DNA of 11,363 nt from JAHDVS01 sp964370985 (GTDB lineage Bacteria > Actinomycetota > Thermoleophilia > Gaiellales > Gaiellaceae): contig CAYJLE010000054.1 of NCBI GenBank assembly GCA_964370985.1, forward strand, positions 1-11,363. Direction: 5' to 3'. Both the position numbers and the translations under genes were made by a program. The number at the start of each line of letters is the position of its first letter. Within the stretch, counting starts at the first letter, position 1. Under the pieces are notes generated by a model. It worked only from the letters and a program-made list of their open reading frames with translations, was not told the DNA's origin and ran no database searches. Shown one piece after another: positions 1 through 6,719 of the stretch.

Positions 1-400
1 CGGCTGCCCTGGCGGCGCCGCCGGCGCCGAGGACGAGCGCCCGGGCGCCGCGGGCGTCGACGGCGCCGGTAATCGCGAGCCCGTCGGTCGACGACCCGTG
101 GACCTGCCCGTCCCGGACGACGAGCGTGTTCGCGGACTGCGCCCGCCGCGCCACCTCGTCGAGCTCGTCGCAGTGGGCGAGCACCGCGGTCTTGTGCGGG
201 ATCGTCACGTTCGCGCCCGCGAAGCCGACCGCCACGAGGCCGCGGACGGCGTCGCCGAGCCGCTCGCCCTCGACGGGCAGCGGCACGTAGGCCCAGTCGA
301 GCCCGGCGGCCTCGAACGCCGCGTTCTGCATCCGCGGCGAGAGCGAGTGGGAGACGGGGTCGCCGACGATCCCGACGAGGCGGGTGGTGGCGCTCAGCAC
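1..400 (-). CDS. aroE: Shikimate dehydrogenase, N-terminal part (cut by window edge)
   Basis: NADP-dependent reduction of 3-dehydroshikimate to shikimate in the cytoplasm (aromatic amino acid pathway). About 133 residues are visible; the 3' end lies beyond the left edge. The shikimate-binding SLSP sequence is at residues 19-22. GANVTIPHK at 62-70 ends in the catalytic Lys70. NT is at 91-92, and STDG at 104-107 contains the partner acid Asp106. The NADP-binding glycine loop GAGGAARAA lies at the truncated end. The usual Asn of the NTDG motif is Ser104 here, a mild deviation. The GTG start at 400 overlaps the end of mltG by 7 bp, so translation is probably coupled; no nearby ATG fits as well. 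Identification is firm from motifs and context (ruvX-mltG-aroE). The C-terminal half cannot be judged. Confidence 0.93.
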   Translation of the reverse strand, partial: MLSATTRLVGIVGDPVSHSLSPRMQNAAFEAAGLDWAYVPLPVEGERLGDAVRGLVAVGFAGANVTIPHKTAVLAHCDELDEVARRAQSANTLVVRDGQVHGSSTDGLAITGAVDARGARALVLGAGGAARAA

Positions 401-1356
401 CGCGGCTCCTCGAGCTTCTCGAGGAACTCCGCCTCGCTCTCCGTGAAGAAGTGGCTCTTGCAGTCCTCGGTACGGACGAAGTAGAGGTAGTCGACGTCGG
501 CCGGGTGGGCGGCCGCCTGGATCGCCGCGAGCCCGGGGTTGCCGATCGGGGTTGGCGGCAGACCCGTGTGGATTCGCGAGTTGTACGGGTTCGGATCGTC
601 GAGCTCGCTCTGGCGGATCGCCCGGTCGGGCGGGATGTCGAGGCCGTAGCGGATCGTCGCGTCGATCCCGAGCGGCATCCCGAGCTTCAGGCGGTTGTAG
701 ATGACGGCGGCGACGAGCGCCCGCTCCTTCGGCACCTGCACCTCGCCCTCGATCATCGACGCGATGATCAGGACGTCGTAGGCGGTCAGCTTGCGCTTCT
801 TCGCGTAGGCGACATCGACCTGGCTCCAGGCGCGGCCGAACGCCTCGAGCTGCTTGTCCAGGAGCTCGGGCGCGACGGTGCGCTCGGTGAAGTCGTAGGT
901 GGCGGGGAACAGGAAGCCCTCGAACGCCTTGACCTTGCTGTCGTTCGCGAAGTCGGGCGGGAGCGTCGCGCGGGCCGCGTCGAGCTTCTTGCGCACGGTC
1001 GCGGCGAGGTAGTCCTTCGCGGACAGGGCGGGCGTGACGCCCCGCTCGGTCTGCGCGATCTCGCTGACGGCGGTGATTCGCTCCGCCATCGCCTTGCGCG
1101 TGAAGCCCTCGGGGAACACGATCCTGAGCACGGGCAGCTCCGACTCGGCGCTGGTCGCGGGCTGCGACGGGGCCGGCGCGCTGCCCGAGCCACCGGTGAG
1201 AAGGACGACGGCGACGGCGATCGCGGCGGCTCCGGCGAGGATCCCGATCACGGCCGGGATCGCGTGCGTGTGGCGGTGGCGGCCCGGTGGGCGCTCCTCC
1301 GGCGGCCCCTCCTCCGCGCCCGCGACGGTCAGGCGCGGCGGGCGCTCGTCGTCCAC
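394..1356 (-). CDS. mltG: Endolytic transglycosylase MltG (YceG-like)
   Basis: Membrane-anchored lytic transglycosylase of the YceG family; in characterised members it cleaves nascent glycan strands and is proposed to terminate their elongation. With the GTG start at 1356 it has 320 residues. A basic cytoplasmic N-terminus (1-32) with several Arg/His is followed by one transmembrane segment (about 33-55) and a Gly/Ser/Pro linker. A LysM-like subdomain (about 76-125) contains VFPEGF. The catalytic domain has IASMIEGEV at 198-206 with the predicted catalytic Glu203, then YNRLKLGMPL at 220-229, and GLPPTPIGNPG at 265-275 followed by YLYFV. The length is normal. The start overlaps ruvX by 28 bp and has no strong Shine-Dalgarno, which suggests coupling. 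An open frame continues upstream to 1815, but that part runs through ruvX in another frame and is not coding. Confidence 0.93.
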   Translation of the reverse strand: MDDERPPRLTVAGAEEGPPEERPPGRHRHTHAIPAVIGILAGAAAIAVAVVLLTGGSGSAPAPSQPATSAESELPVLRIVFPEGFTRKAMAERITAVSEIAQTERGVTPALSAKDYLAATVRKKLDAARATLPPDFANDSKVKAFEGFLFPATYDFTERTVAPELLDKQLEAFGRAWSQVDVAYAKKRKLTAYDVLIIASMIEGEVQVPKERALVAAVIYNRLKLGMPLGIDATIRYGLDIPPDRAIRQSELDDPNPYNSRIHTGLPPTPIGNPGLAAIQAAAHPADVDYLYFVRTEDCKSHFFTESEAEFLEKLEEPRC

Positions 1357-1727
1357 GTCAGATAGCCGGTCAGAAGATGGGCGGCCGCGACGGCGTCCTC
1401 GGGGGCGACGGTGTCGCCCCGCGCGGCCAGCCGGGTGGTGAAGCGCTCGTCGAACGTCTCGACGGGGACGGCGACGGCGGCTCGGAGCGCCGCCACGAAC
1501 CGCTCGGTCTCGTCCGCCTGCGCGCCCCGCTCGCCGCGGAGCGTGAGCGGCAGCCCGACCACGATCAGCTCGGCGGCCTCCCGCTCGGCGGTCGCGACGA
1601 TCCGGGCGAGCCCCGCCTCGCTCCCGGCCCGCTCGACCACCTCGAGCGGCCGCGCCACGGTGCCGGTGGGGTCGGAGACGGCGACGCCGGTCCGCGCCGA
1701 GCCGTAGTCCAGGGCGAGCACCTTCAC
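1329..1727 (-). CDS. ruvX: RuvX/YqgF-family Holliday-junction-resolvase-like nuclease
   Basis: Small RNase H-fold protein (132 residues) of the RuvX/YqgF family. Members are described as putative Holliday-junction resolvases and as nucleases needed for 16S rRNA 5'-end processing. The N-terminal strand LALDYGSARTGVA (4-16) carries the conserved acidic residue Asp7. GLP is at 58-60 in the usual GLPLTL context, DER is at 93-95, and the C-terminal helix starts with Asp111 (DAVAAAHLL). The full family length is present. The GTG start at 1727 gives the expected short N-terminus VKVLALDYG and sits 9 nt after a TACAAT box. The gene opens the ruvX-mltG-aroE unit. Its usual upstream partner alaS is about 5 kb away, separated by two plus-strand genes. 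Confidence 0.92.
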   Translation of the reverse strand: MKVLALDYGSARTGVAVSDPTGTVARPLEVVERAGSEAGLARIVATAEREAAELIVVGLPLTLRGERGAQADETERFVAALRAAVAVPVETFDERFTTRLAARGDTVAPEDAVAAAHLLTGYLTWTTSARRA

Positions 1728-1736
1728 GCGGGCCGG

Positions 1737-1742
1737 ATTGTA
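1737..1742 (-). promoter_or_regulatory. TACAAT -10 box of ruvX
   Basis: TACAAT on the minus strand, 9 nt upstream of the ruvX GTG start. It resembles the actinobacterial housekeeping -10 (TANNNT/TATAAT). Initiation about 7 nt downstream would leave a leader of only about 2 nt, so the mRNA would be nearly leaderless; no Shine-Dalgarno is seen. No convincing -35 box is present. The same box in almost the same position precedes alaS, which strengthens the call. Confidence 0.5.
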
Positions 1743-1744
1743 CC

Positions 1745-1767
1745 GGCGGGGGTGGCGTGCCCCCGCC
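1745..1767. promoter_or_regulatory. Hairpin/inverted repeat in the divergent ruvX-exoprotein intergenic region
   Basis: Perfect 8-bp inverted repeat GGCGGGGG / CCCCCGCC around a 7-nt spacer, lying directly behind the ruvX -10 box in the region where -35 contacts would be made. It sits in the 159-bp divergent gap (1728-1886) between ruvX and the plus-strand exoprotein gene. It could be an operator for either gene or a structural element of the exoprotein leader. In GC-rich DNA a chance origin is also possible. Nothing else in the gap was recognised apart from the ribosome binding site at its end. Confidence 0.3.
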
Positions 1768-1872
1768 ATACCCCGGCGCGTGTCTTTCGTGACGGACCCG
1801 CGCGCCTCCCGCCACAGCCCGCGCGCCACCCGTTCGTGTTTCGCCGCCACCGTGGAAGACGACCCAGAACGA

Positions 1873-1878
1873 AGGAGG
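1873..1878 (+). promoter_or_regulatory. Ribosome binding site fixing the exoprotein GTG start
   Basis: AAGGAGGAA around 1872-1880 is a near-perfect Shine-Dalgarno, about 8 nt before the GTG at 1887. It decides the start of the secreted protein: the frame stays open far upstream, but only this codon has an SD and is immediately followed by a signal peptide. Confidence 0.8.
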
Positions 1879-1886
1879 AACCCACC

Positions 1887-3833
1887 GTGGACGTGCGCTC
1901 CCTGCCCCGACTCGCCCTGACGGCGGCCCTGCTCGCCGCGCTCGCCGTCGCGCTCGCAGCCCGCCTCGCCCCCGCCCACGCCGCGCCGGCCGAGCTCTTC
2001 TTCTCCGAGTACGTGGAGGGCTCGAGCTCGAACAAGGCGCTCGAGGTCTTCAACGGCACCGGCGCGCCCGTCACGCTCACGGGTGTCTACGACGTCCAGA
2101 TCTTCGCGAACGGCAGCGTCACCGCCACCGCGACGATCCCGCTCACGGGAACGGTCGCCGACGGGGACGTCTTCGTTCTGGCCCAGGTGAACGCGGTCGC
2201 CGCCGTGCTCGCGCAGGCCGACCAGACGACGCCGAACTTCCTCCACAACGGCGACGACGCGGTCGCGCTGCGCCGGGACGGGGCAATCGTCGACGTGATC
2301 GGCCAGATCGGCTTCGACCCGGGCAGCGAGTGGGGCTCGGGCGACGCGTCGACGGCCGACGCGACGCTGCGGCGAAAGCCCGGCGTGCACGCGGGCGACA
2401 CGGACGGGGGCGGTGCATTCGACCCGGCCATCGAGTGGGACGGCAGCGCGCTCGACACGTTCGACGGGCTCGGCGCGCACGCGGTGTCCGCTTCCTCGAA
2501 CACGGCGCCCGTGTGCGGGTCGCTCGCGCTCGAGACGAGCGAGGATCTCGCGGTCGAGGCGGCGCCCGCCTGCTCGGACGCCGACGGCGACCCGCTCACC
2601 TACGAGATCGTCGCGCAGGGCTCGCTCGGCGCCGCCTCCACGGCCGGCGGACTGCTCCACTACGCGCCCGGCGTCGACGAGAACGGCCCGGACTCGTTCA
2701 CCTATCGTGCAAGCGACGGCGAGGGCATGTCCGCGGCGGCCACGGTCACGATCGCGATCGCGCCTGTCAACGACGACCCGGAGCCGGAGGACGACACCGC
2801 CACGGCGGCCGAGGACGGGTCGATCGACGTGGACGTCATCGCGAACGACGGCGACCCGGACGGCGACACGCTCACGGTCACCGCCGTCGGCGCGCCGCTC
2901 CACGGTGCCGCGTCGGTGGCGCTCGACGGGCGTACCGTCGTCTATGTGCCGGAGCCCGACTTCTCCGGGACGGACGCGCTCGAGTACGCCGTCTCCGACG
3001 GCGCCGGCGGCTCCGACACCGCCGAGCTGATCGTCACCGTCGCCGCCGTCGACGACCCGCCTCGGCCGGTCGGCGACACGGCCGCCGTCGCCCCCGGGGC
3101 GTCCGTGGTCGTCGACGTGCTCGCCAACGACTCCGCCGGGCCCGCGGACGAGGCCGGCCAGGCGCTCACGGTCGTCTCCGTCGGCGCCCCCGCGCGCGGC
3201 ACCGCGGAGGTCGTCGCCGACGGGCCCGACGCCGGCAAGGTCCGCTACACGGCCCCGGCCGGCGCGAGCGGGCCGGACTCTTTCACCTACGTCGTCTCCG
3301 ACGGGGTGGCAACGGCCGCGGGCACCGTCACCGTGACGGTCACCGAGGCGGTGCTGCGCACGCTCTGCGCGCTCGAGCCGACCATCGACGGCACCGCGGG
3401 CGACGACGTGCTCGTCGGGACGCCCGGCGACGACGTGATCCGCGGCCGGCGCGGCACCGACACGATCGACGGGGGCGGCGGCAACGACGTCATCTGCGGC
3501 GGCCCGGGCGCCGACCGGATCGTCACGGGCGACGGGAACGACAGGATCGCCGCAGGCACGGGCTCGGACTCCGTCGACGCGGGCGCCGGGAACGACCGCG
3601 TGCGCGGCGGCTTCGGTGCCGACACGATCGCGACCGGGGCAGGCGACGACCGGATCGCTGCCGGTCCCGGCGCGGACGACGTCGACGCCGGCGAGGGCCG
3701 AAACTCATTGGCCCTCGGCCCGGGCGACGACCTGGGCGGCGCCGGCTCCGGGGACGACCGGATCGACGGCGGCCCCGGCACCGACGCCTGCGACGCGGGC
3801 GGCGGCACGAACGTCGTCCTGCGCTGCGAGTGA
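1887..3833 (+). CDS. Secreted lamin-tail / cadherin-like / RTX repeat protein
   Basis: Predicted exported protein of 648 residues. Residues 1-32 form a Sec-type signal peptide: basic MDVRSLPR-like start, Ala/Leu-rich core, AHA cleavage site at 30-32. Residues 35-200 form a lamin-tail domain (LTD) with FFSEYVEGSSSNKALEVFN, of the type found at the N-terminus of ExeM/NucH-like extracellular nucleases. Three Ig-like cadherin/tandem-95 modules follow (about 205-292, 296-391, 392-488) with SDADGDPLTYE, DVIANDGDPDGDTLTV, FTYRASDG and FTYVVSDG signatures. Residues 502-645 are 16 RTX nonapeptides, bracketed by Cys494/Cys537 and Cys635/Cys647. No nuclease, protease or other catalytic domain and no sortase or transmembrane anchor is visible. 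A calcium-stabilised surface or matrix protein is the best inference; substrate unknown. It is monocistronic with a strong SD and a downstream hairpin. It is oriented against the flanking housekeeping genes. Confidence 0.88.
   Translation: MDVRSLPRLALTAALLAALAVALAARLAPAHAAPAELFFSEYVEGSSSNKALEVFNGTGAPVTLTGVYDVQIFANGSVTATATIPLTGTVADGDVFVLAQVNAVAAVLAQADQTTPNFLHNGDDAVALRRDGAIVDVIGQIGFDPGSEWGSGDASTADATLRRKPGVHAGDTDGGGAFDPAIEWDGSALDTFDGLGAHAVSASSNTAPVCGSLALETSEDLAVEAAPACSDADGDPLTYEIVAQGSLGAASTAGGLLHYAPGVDENGPDSFTYRASDGEGMSAAATVTIAIAPVNDDPEPEDDTATAAEDGSIDVDVIANDGDPDGDTLTVTAVGAPLHGAASVALDGRTVVYVPEPDFSGTDALEYAVSDGAGGSDTAELIVTVAAVDDPPRPVGDTAAVAPGASVVVDVLANDSAGPADEAGQALTVVSVGAPARGTAEVVADGPDAGKVRYTAPAGASGPDSFTYVVSDGVATAAGTVTVTVTEAVLRTLCALEPTIDGTAGDDVLVGTPGDDVIRGRRGTDTIDGGGGNDVICGGPGADRIVTGDGNDRIAAGTGSDSVDAGAGNDRVRGGFGADTIATGAGDDRIAAGPGADDVDAGEGRNSLALGPGDDLGGAGSGDDRIDGGPGTDACDAGGGTNVVLRCE
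3390..3821 (+). repeat. RTX (calcium-binding nonapeptide) repeat tract, 16 units of 27 bp
   Basis: Codes for residues 502-645 of the secreted protein: 16 back-to-back nine-residue units of the form xGxGxDxhx, for example GTPGDDVIR, GGPGADRIV, TGAGDDRIA, AGPGADDVD and GGPGTDACD. There are no gaps. In known RTX proteins such units form a parallel beta-roll that binds Ca2+ after export. Units near 3714-3770 are degenerate (AGEGRNSLA, LGPGDDLGG). The DNA repeats are diverged and so are not an obvious recent expansion. Confidence 0.88.
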
Positions 3834-3853
3834 GGACGAGTTGCCCCTCCCCA

Positions 3854-3883
3854 CCGGAGCGCCGGCGCGAGCCGGCGCTCCGG
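3854..3883 (+). terminator. Strong GC hairpin after the exoprotein gene (terminator-like)
   Basis: Perfect 13-bp stem, CCGGAGCGCCGGC pairing with GCCGGCGCTCCGG, closed by a GCGA tetraloop (GNRA class), starting 20 bp after the exoprotein stop. There is no proper U-tract after it, as is common in high-GC actinobacteria. It probably ends exoprotein transcription or protects its 3' end, and so separates it from the kinase gene starting at 3956. Confidence 0.65.
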
Positions 3884-3955
3884 GCATCGTTCGCGCTAAC
3901 GTTCGCGAGCCGCGTGCCGATCATCAATGGTGACGCCACCGCGCGCGGTGAAACA

Positions 3956-5017
3956 ATGGAGGGTTCTGCGGCCCAGATCGGCGACTTCGAGCGCTTTGCG
4001 GCGGCGCTGCCCGACGCCGTGCTCGCCGTCGCCGGGGACGGCACGATCCTCGCGGCGAATGCCCCGGCCGAGGAGCTGTTCGGGTACCGGCGGGACGAGC
4101 TCGTAGGAGCCCCGGTTGAGCTGCTGGTGCCCGAGCGCCTGCGCGCCGCCCACGAGGGGCACCGGGGGCGCTTCCACGCGGACGGGGCGGCGAGACCGAT
4201 GGGCACGTGGCTCGACCTGCGAGCGCTCAGCCGCGACGGAGCGCAGATCCCCGTCGACATCAGCCTCTCGCCCCTCACGCTCGACGGGCGGCCGGCCGTT
4301 GTCGCGAGCGTCCGCGACCTGCGCGGCCGCGAGCGCGTCACGGCTGCGCTGCGCGCGGTCGTCGAGGGCACCGCAACCGCCGCCGGGGCGGGCTTCTTCG
4401 CGCCGTTCGTCGAGCAACTCGCGTTCGCGCTCGGCGGGCGCCACGCGCTCGTCGGACAGATCGTCGACGATGGTGCGACCGTCGAGACGCTCGCGTTCTG
4501 GCAGGACGGCGCTCTCGCCCCCAACGTGACCTACGCCCTGGCCGGCACCCCGTGCAGCACGGTCGTCGGCGGGTCGCTCTGCACGTACCCGCAGGGTGTT
4601 CAGAGCCTCTTTCCCGAGGATGACGACCTCAGGCTGCTCGGCGCCGAGAGCTACATCGGAAGCCCGCTCCTCTCGCCGGCCGGCGAGCACATCGGGATCG
4701 TGGCCGTGCTCGACGGTGAGCCGCTGCGGGACGCGGCGACCGCCGAGTCGATCCTGCGCGTCTTCGCCGCCCGGGCCGGTGCCGAGCTGGAGCGGCTGCG
4801 AGCCCTGCGCGTCCTCCAGGAGGCAGAGGGCCGGCTGCGCACGATCTTCGAGCAGGCGCAGCTCGGGATCTGCCTGATCGACCTCGACGGCAGAGCGATC
4901 GAGTCGAACCGGGCCTTCCGCGAGTTCGTCGGCTACAGCCGCGAGGAGATCCGCGCGCTGCGCTTTACGGAGTACACCCACCCCGACGACGTTCCCGCGA
5001 ACGTCGCGCTCTGGTAG
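3956..5017 (+). CDS. PAS-GAF-half-PAS fragment, intact open frame of the broken kinase
   Basis: This is the longest uninterrupted piece of the kinase pseudogene that keeps the native start: 353 residues from ATG 3956 to amber 5015-5017. It holds a complete PAS (GTILAANAPAEELFGYRRDE), a complete GAF (GTPCSTVVGG, ESYIGSPLL) and the first half of a second PAS, ending at DDVPANVALW. The frame continues past the stop as ELLAGKRERYELTKRYIRKDG, the normal second half of such PAS domains; a CAG-to-TAG change is the simplest cause. If translated, it would be a sensor module without kinase or output. I list it because it could still be expressed. Confidence 0.55.
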   Translation: MEGSAAQIGDFERFAAALPDAVLAVAGDGTILAANAPAEELFGYRRDELVGAPVELLVPERLRAAHEGHRGRFHADGAARPMGTWLDLRALSRDGAQIPVDISLSPLTLDGRPAVVASVRDLRGRERVTAALRAVVEGTATAAGAGFFAPFVEQLAFALGGRHALVGQIVDDGATVETLAFWQDGALAPNVTYALAGTPCSTVVGGSLCTYPQGVQSLFPEDDDLRLLGAESYIGSPLLSPAGEHIGIVAVLDGEPLRDAATAESILRVFAARAGAELERLRALRVLQEAEGRLRTIFEQAQLGICLIDLDGRAIESNRAFREFVGYSREEIRALRFTEYTHPDDVPANVALW

Positions 5018-5422
5018 GAGCTGCTCGCCGGCAAGCGCGAGCGCTACGAGCTGACGAAGCGCTACATCCGCAAGGACGGCGGGCTCGTGTGGGGGCACCT
5101 GATCGTCTCCCTCGTCCGAGACGTCCACGGCAGCCCCACCGTCTGCTTCTCGCTGGTCCAGGACGTGCCGAAGGCTCGGGCCGCCGAGGAGGCCCTGCTC
5201 CGCTCCGCGAGCAACCTCGAGCTCGCAGCCGAGGCGCTCGACGCCGCCATGTACGAGTGGGACTTCGGCCAGAACAGGGGTCGCTGGACGGGCGGCATGA
5301 CGAGCGTGTTCGGCTACCCGCCCGGGGAGATCGAGCCGGGCTACGACTGGTGGCTCGAGCGCGTGCACCCCGACGATCGCGAGCGAGTCGACCGGCTCAA
5401 CCGCGAGGCGTTCGCGACCGGG
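5018..5422 (+). pseudogene. PAS-PAS middle fragment of the broken kinase
   Basis: Same frame as the 3956-5017 piece, after the amber codon. It codes the second half of PAS 2 (RYIRKDGGLVWGHLIVSLVRD) and the first half of PAS 3 up to REAFATG. Past about 5422 the frame gives an implausible Arg/Pro-rich string, while the next frame resumes with APYVAEYRFRTRDGGYRDVL, the expected PAS sequence. The only initiators are internal (GTG at 5087), so independent expression is doubtful. Confidence 0.6.
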
Positions 5423-6071
5423 CGCCCCGTACGTCGCCGAGTACCGTTTCCGCACGCGCGACGGCGGCTACCGCGACGTGCTCGACCGGGCAGTCGCGCT
5501 CCACGAAGGGCGTGCGCGCTGGGTCGGCGGCATGGTCGACATCACGGACCTCAGGCAGCTCGAGCGCCAGCTCCACCAGGCCCAGCGGCTCGAGACGATC
5601 GGCCGGCTCGCGGGCGGGGTCGCCCACGACTTCAACAACCTCCTCACCGGCATCCTCGGGTACGTCGAGCTGCTCGGCGAGCGGGTCTCGGACGACCCCC
5701 GTGCAACCGCCGACCTCCGGGAGATCCGCAAGGCCGCCGAGCGGGCGGCGTCTCTCACCTCCCAGCTGCTCGCCTTCTCACGCCGGCAGCTGCTCGAGCC
5801 CAGGGTCGTGGATGTCGCCAGGATCGTCGAGGACGTTCGGCCGCTACTCGAGCGGCTGCTCGGCGAGGACGTCGAGCTCGTCTGCACCCGGGGCGCGGAC
5901 GCGGCGCACGTGCGGGCCGACCCGGGCCAGCTCGAGCAGGTGATCGTGAACCTCGCCGTCAACGCCCGCGACGCCATGCCGTCCGGAGGCTGCCTCCGGA
6001 TCGAGACCGCGTGCGTCGAGATCGACCCGGCTGGCGCGCACAGCCGCCCGGGCCCGCAACCCGGGCCCTAA
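5423..6071 (+). pseudogene. PAS end + HisKA + first half of HATPase fragment
   Basis: Third reading frame of the plus strand. It continues PAS 3, then runs into the dimerisation/phosphotransfer helix (RLAGGVAHDFNNLLTGILGY) and the N-box of the ATPase (LEQVIVNLAVNARDAM), ending at TAA 6069-6071. An internal ATG at 5478 could be called as a 197-residue gene (5478-6071). The piece lacks the G1, F and G2 boxes of the ATP site, so alone it cannot be a kinase. Confidence 0.6.
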
Positions 6072-6106
6072 GCGTCGCGATCACCGTCGCCGACGACGGC
6101 GAGGGC

Positions 6107-6709
6107 ATGGACGCCGAGACCGCCGCGCACATCTTCGAGCCCTTCTTCACGACCAAGCCGGAGGACATCGGCACGGGACTCGGACTCGCCACCGTGCACG
6201 GGATCGTCGAGCAGAGCGGCGGACACATCCGCGTCGCCAGCGAGCCGGGCCGGGGAACGATCTTCGAGATTCTCCTGCCCCCCGTCGACGCGCCCGTCGA
6301 GCCCGACGCGCCCGACGCGCCGGCCGGATCCGGATCCGAGACGGTGCTCGTGGTCGAGGACGACGACCTCGTGCGCCGCCTCGTCACGCGCATCCTCGAC
6401 CGGGCCGGCTATACCGTGCTGGCCGCGCGAGCCGGCACCGAGGCGCTCGAGCTGCTTTCCCGCCCGGAGGTGGTGCCGCACCTGCTCGTGACCGACACGG
6501 CCATGCCGGGAATGGGGGGTCGCGAACTCGCGGAGCGCGTCGCCGCCGAGCGGCCGGCGCTGCCGATCCTGTTCATGTCCGGCTATACGGACGAGGTGAT
6601 CGTCCGCCAGGGCCTGCAAGATCGCGGCATCGACTTCCTCCACAAGCCGTTCACGCCGGAGGCGCTGCTGCGATGCGTCCGGGCGGTGCTCGACCGCATG
6701 GTCACGTAG
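6107..6709 (+). pseudogene. Second half of HATPase + receiver domain fragment
   Basis: Returns to the frame of the start of the gene. It contains FEPFFTTK, GTGLGL and SGGHIRVASEPGRGTIFEI of the ATPase lid, a Pro/Asp-rich linker (about 6283-6330), and a full CheY-like receiver: acidic triad in VVEDDD, Asp codon 6494-6496 in LLVTDTAMPGMGG, Ser in MSGYT, Lys in FLHKPF. ATG 6107 is an arbitrary internal start; homologous sequence begins upstream at VAITVADDGEGM. It ends 10 bp from the alaS stop on the other strand, with no terminator between. Confidence 0.6.
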
Positions 6710-6719
6710 GCGACCGGGA

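Larger units (their letters stand above)
3956..6709 (+). pseudogene. Broken hybrid sensor histidine kinase (PAS-GAF-PAS-PAS-HisKA-HATPase-REC)
   Basis: Joining frames gives a protein of about 917 residues. The order is PAS (about 10-125), GAF (about 135-285, with TPCSTVVGGSLCTYP), a PAS starting at LRTIFEQAQLGICLID, a third PAS (MYEWDFGQNRGRW ... RVHPDDRERV), HisKA with GGVAHDFNNLL (phospho-acceptor His codon 5625-5627), HATPase with N-box VIVNLAVNARDAM, DDGEGM, FEPFFTTK and GTGLGL, and a C-terminal receiver with VVEDDD, phospho-acceptor Asp codon 6494-6496 and FLHKPF. No transmembrane segment is seen, so it was probably cytosolic. Three lesions break it: TAG at 5015-5017 inside the second PAS; a +1 shift at the GGG of 5420-5422; and a -1 (or +2) shift between about 6020 and 6068. 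Conserved motifs survive on both sides of each, so decay is recent, or the lesions are sequence errors. The ATG at 3956 follows a GGTGA SD. Confidence 0.8.

Noticed and set aside
98..1441. Plus-strand frames opposite aroE and mltG
   Set aside because: Antisense to two genes with complete catalytic motifs; repetitive Arg/Val/Asp composition.
1287..1886. Upstream extension of the exoprotein frame, adding 200 residues
   Set aside because: It runs antisense through ruvX, has Arg/Gly/Pro-rich low-information sequence, and lies upstream of the clear SD and signal peptide at 1887.
3390..3821. Regular 27-bp periodicity as a possible CRISPR or satellite array
   Set aside because: The periodicity is the coding pattern of RTX nonapeptides; units differ at most codons and there are no spacers.
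2330..3955. Long plus-strand frame leading into the kinase start
   Set aside because: It overlaps the exoprotein in another frame and is almost pure Arg/Gly/Ala. The homologous PAS sequence begins only near 3956.
6047..6068. CCCGGGCCC duplication as the direct cause of the second frameshift
   Set aside because: Removing one 13-bp period changes the frame by the wrong amount, so the duplication alone does not restore the reading frame.
5015..6071. Programmed read-through or ribosomal frameshifting to make a full-length kinase
   Set aside because: Three separate recoding events would be needed, with no slippery heptamer or stimulatory structure recognised. Decay or sequence error is simpler.
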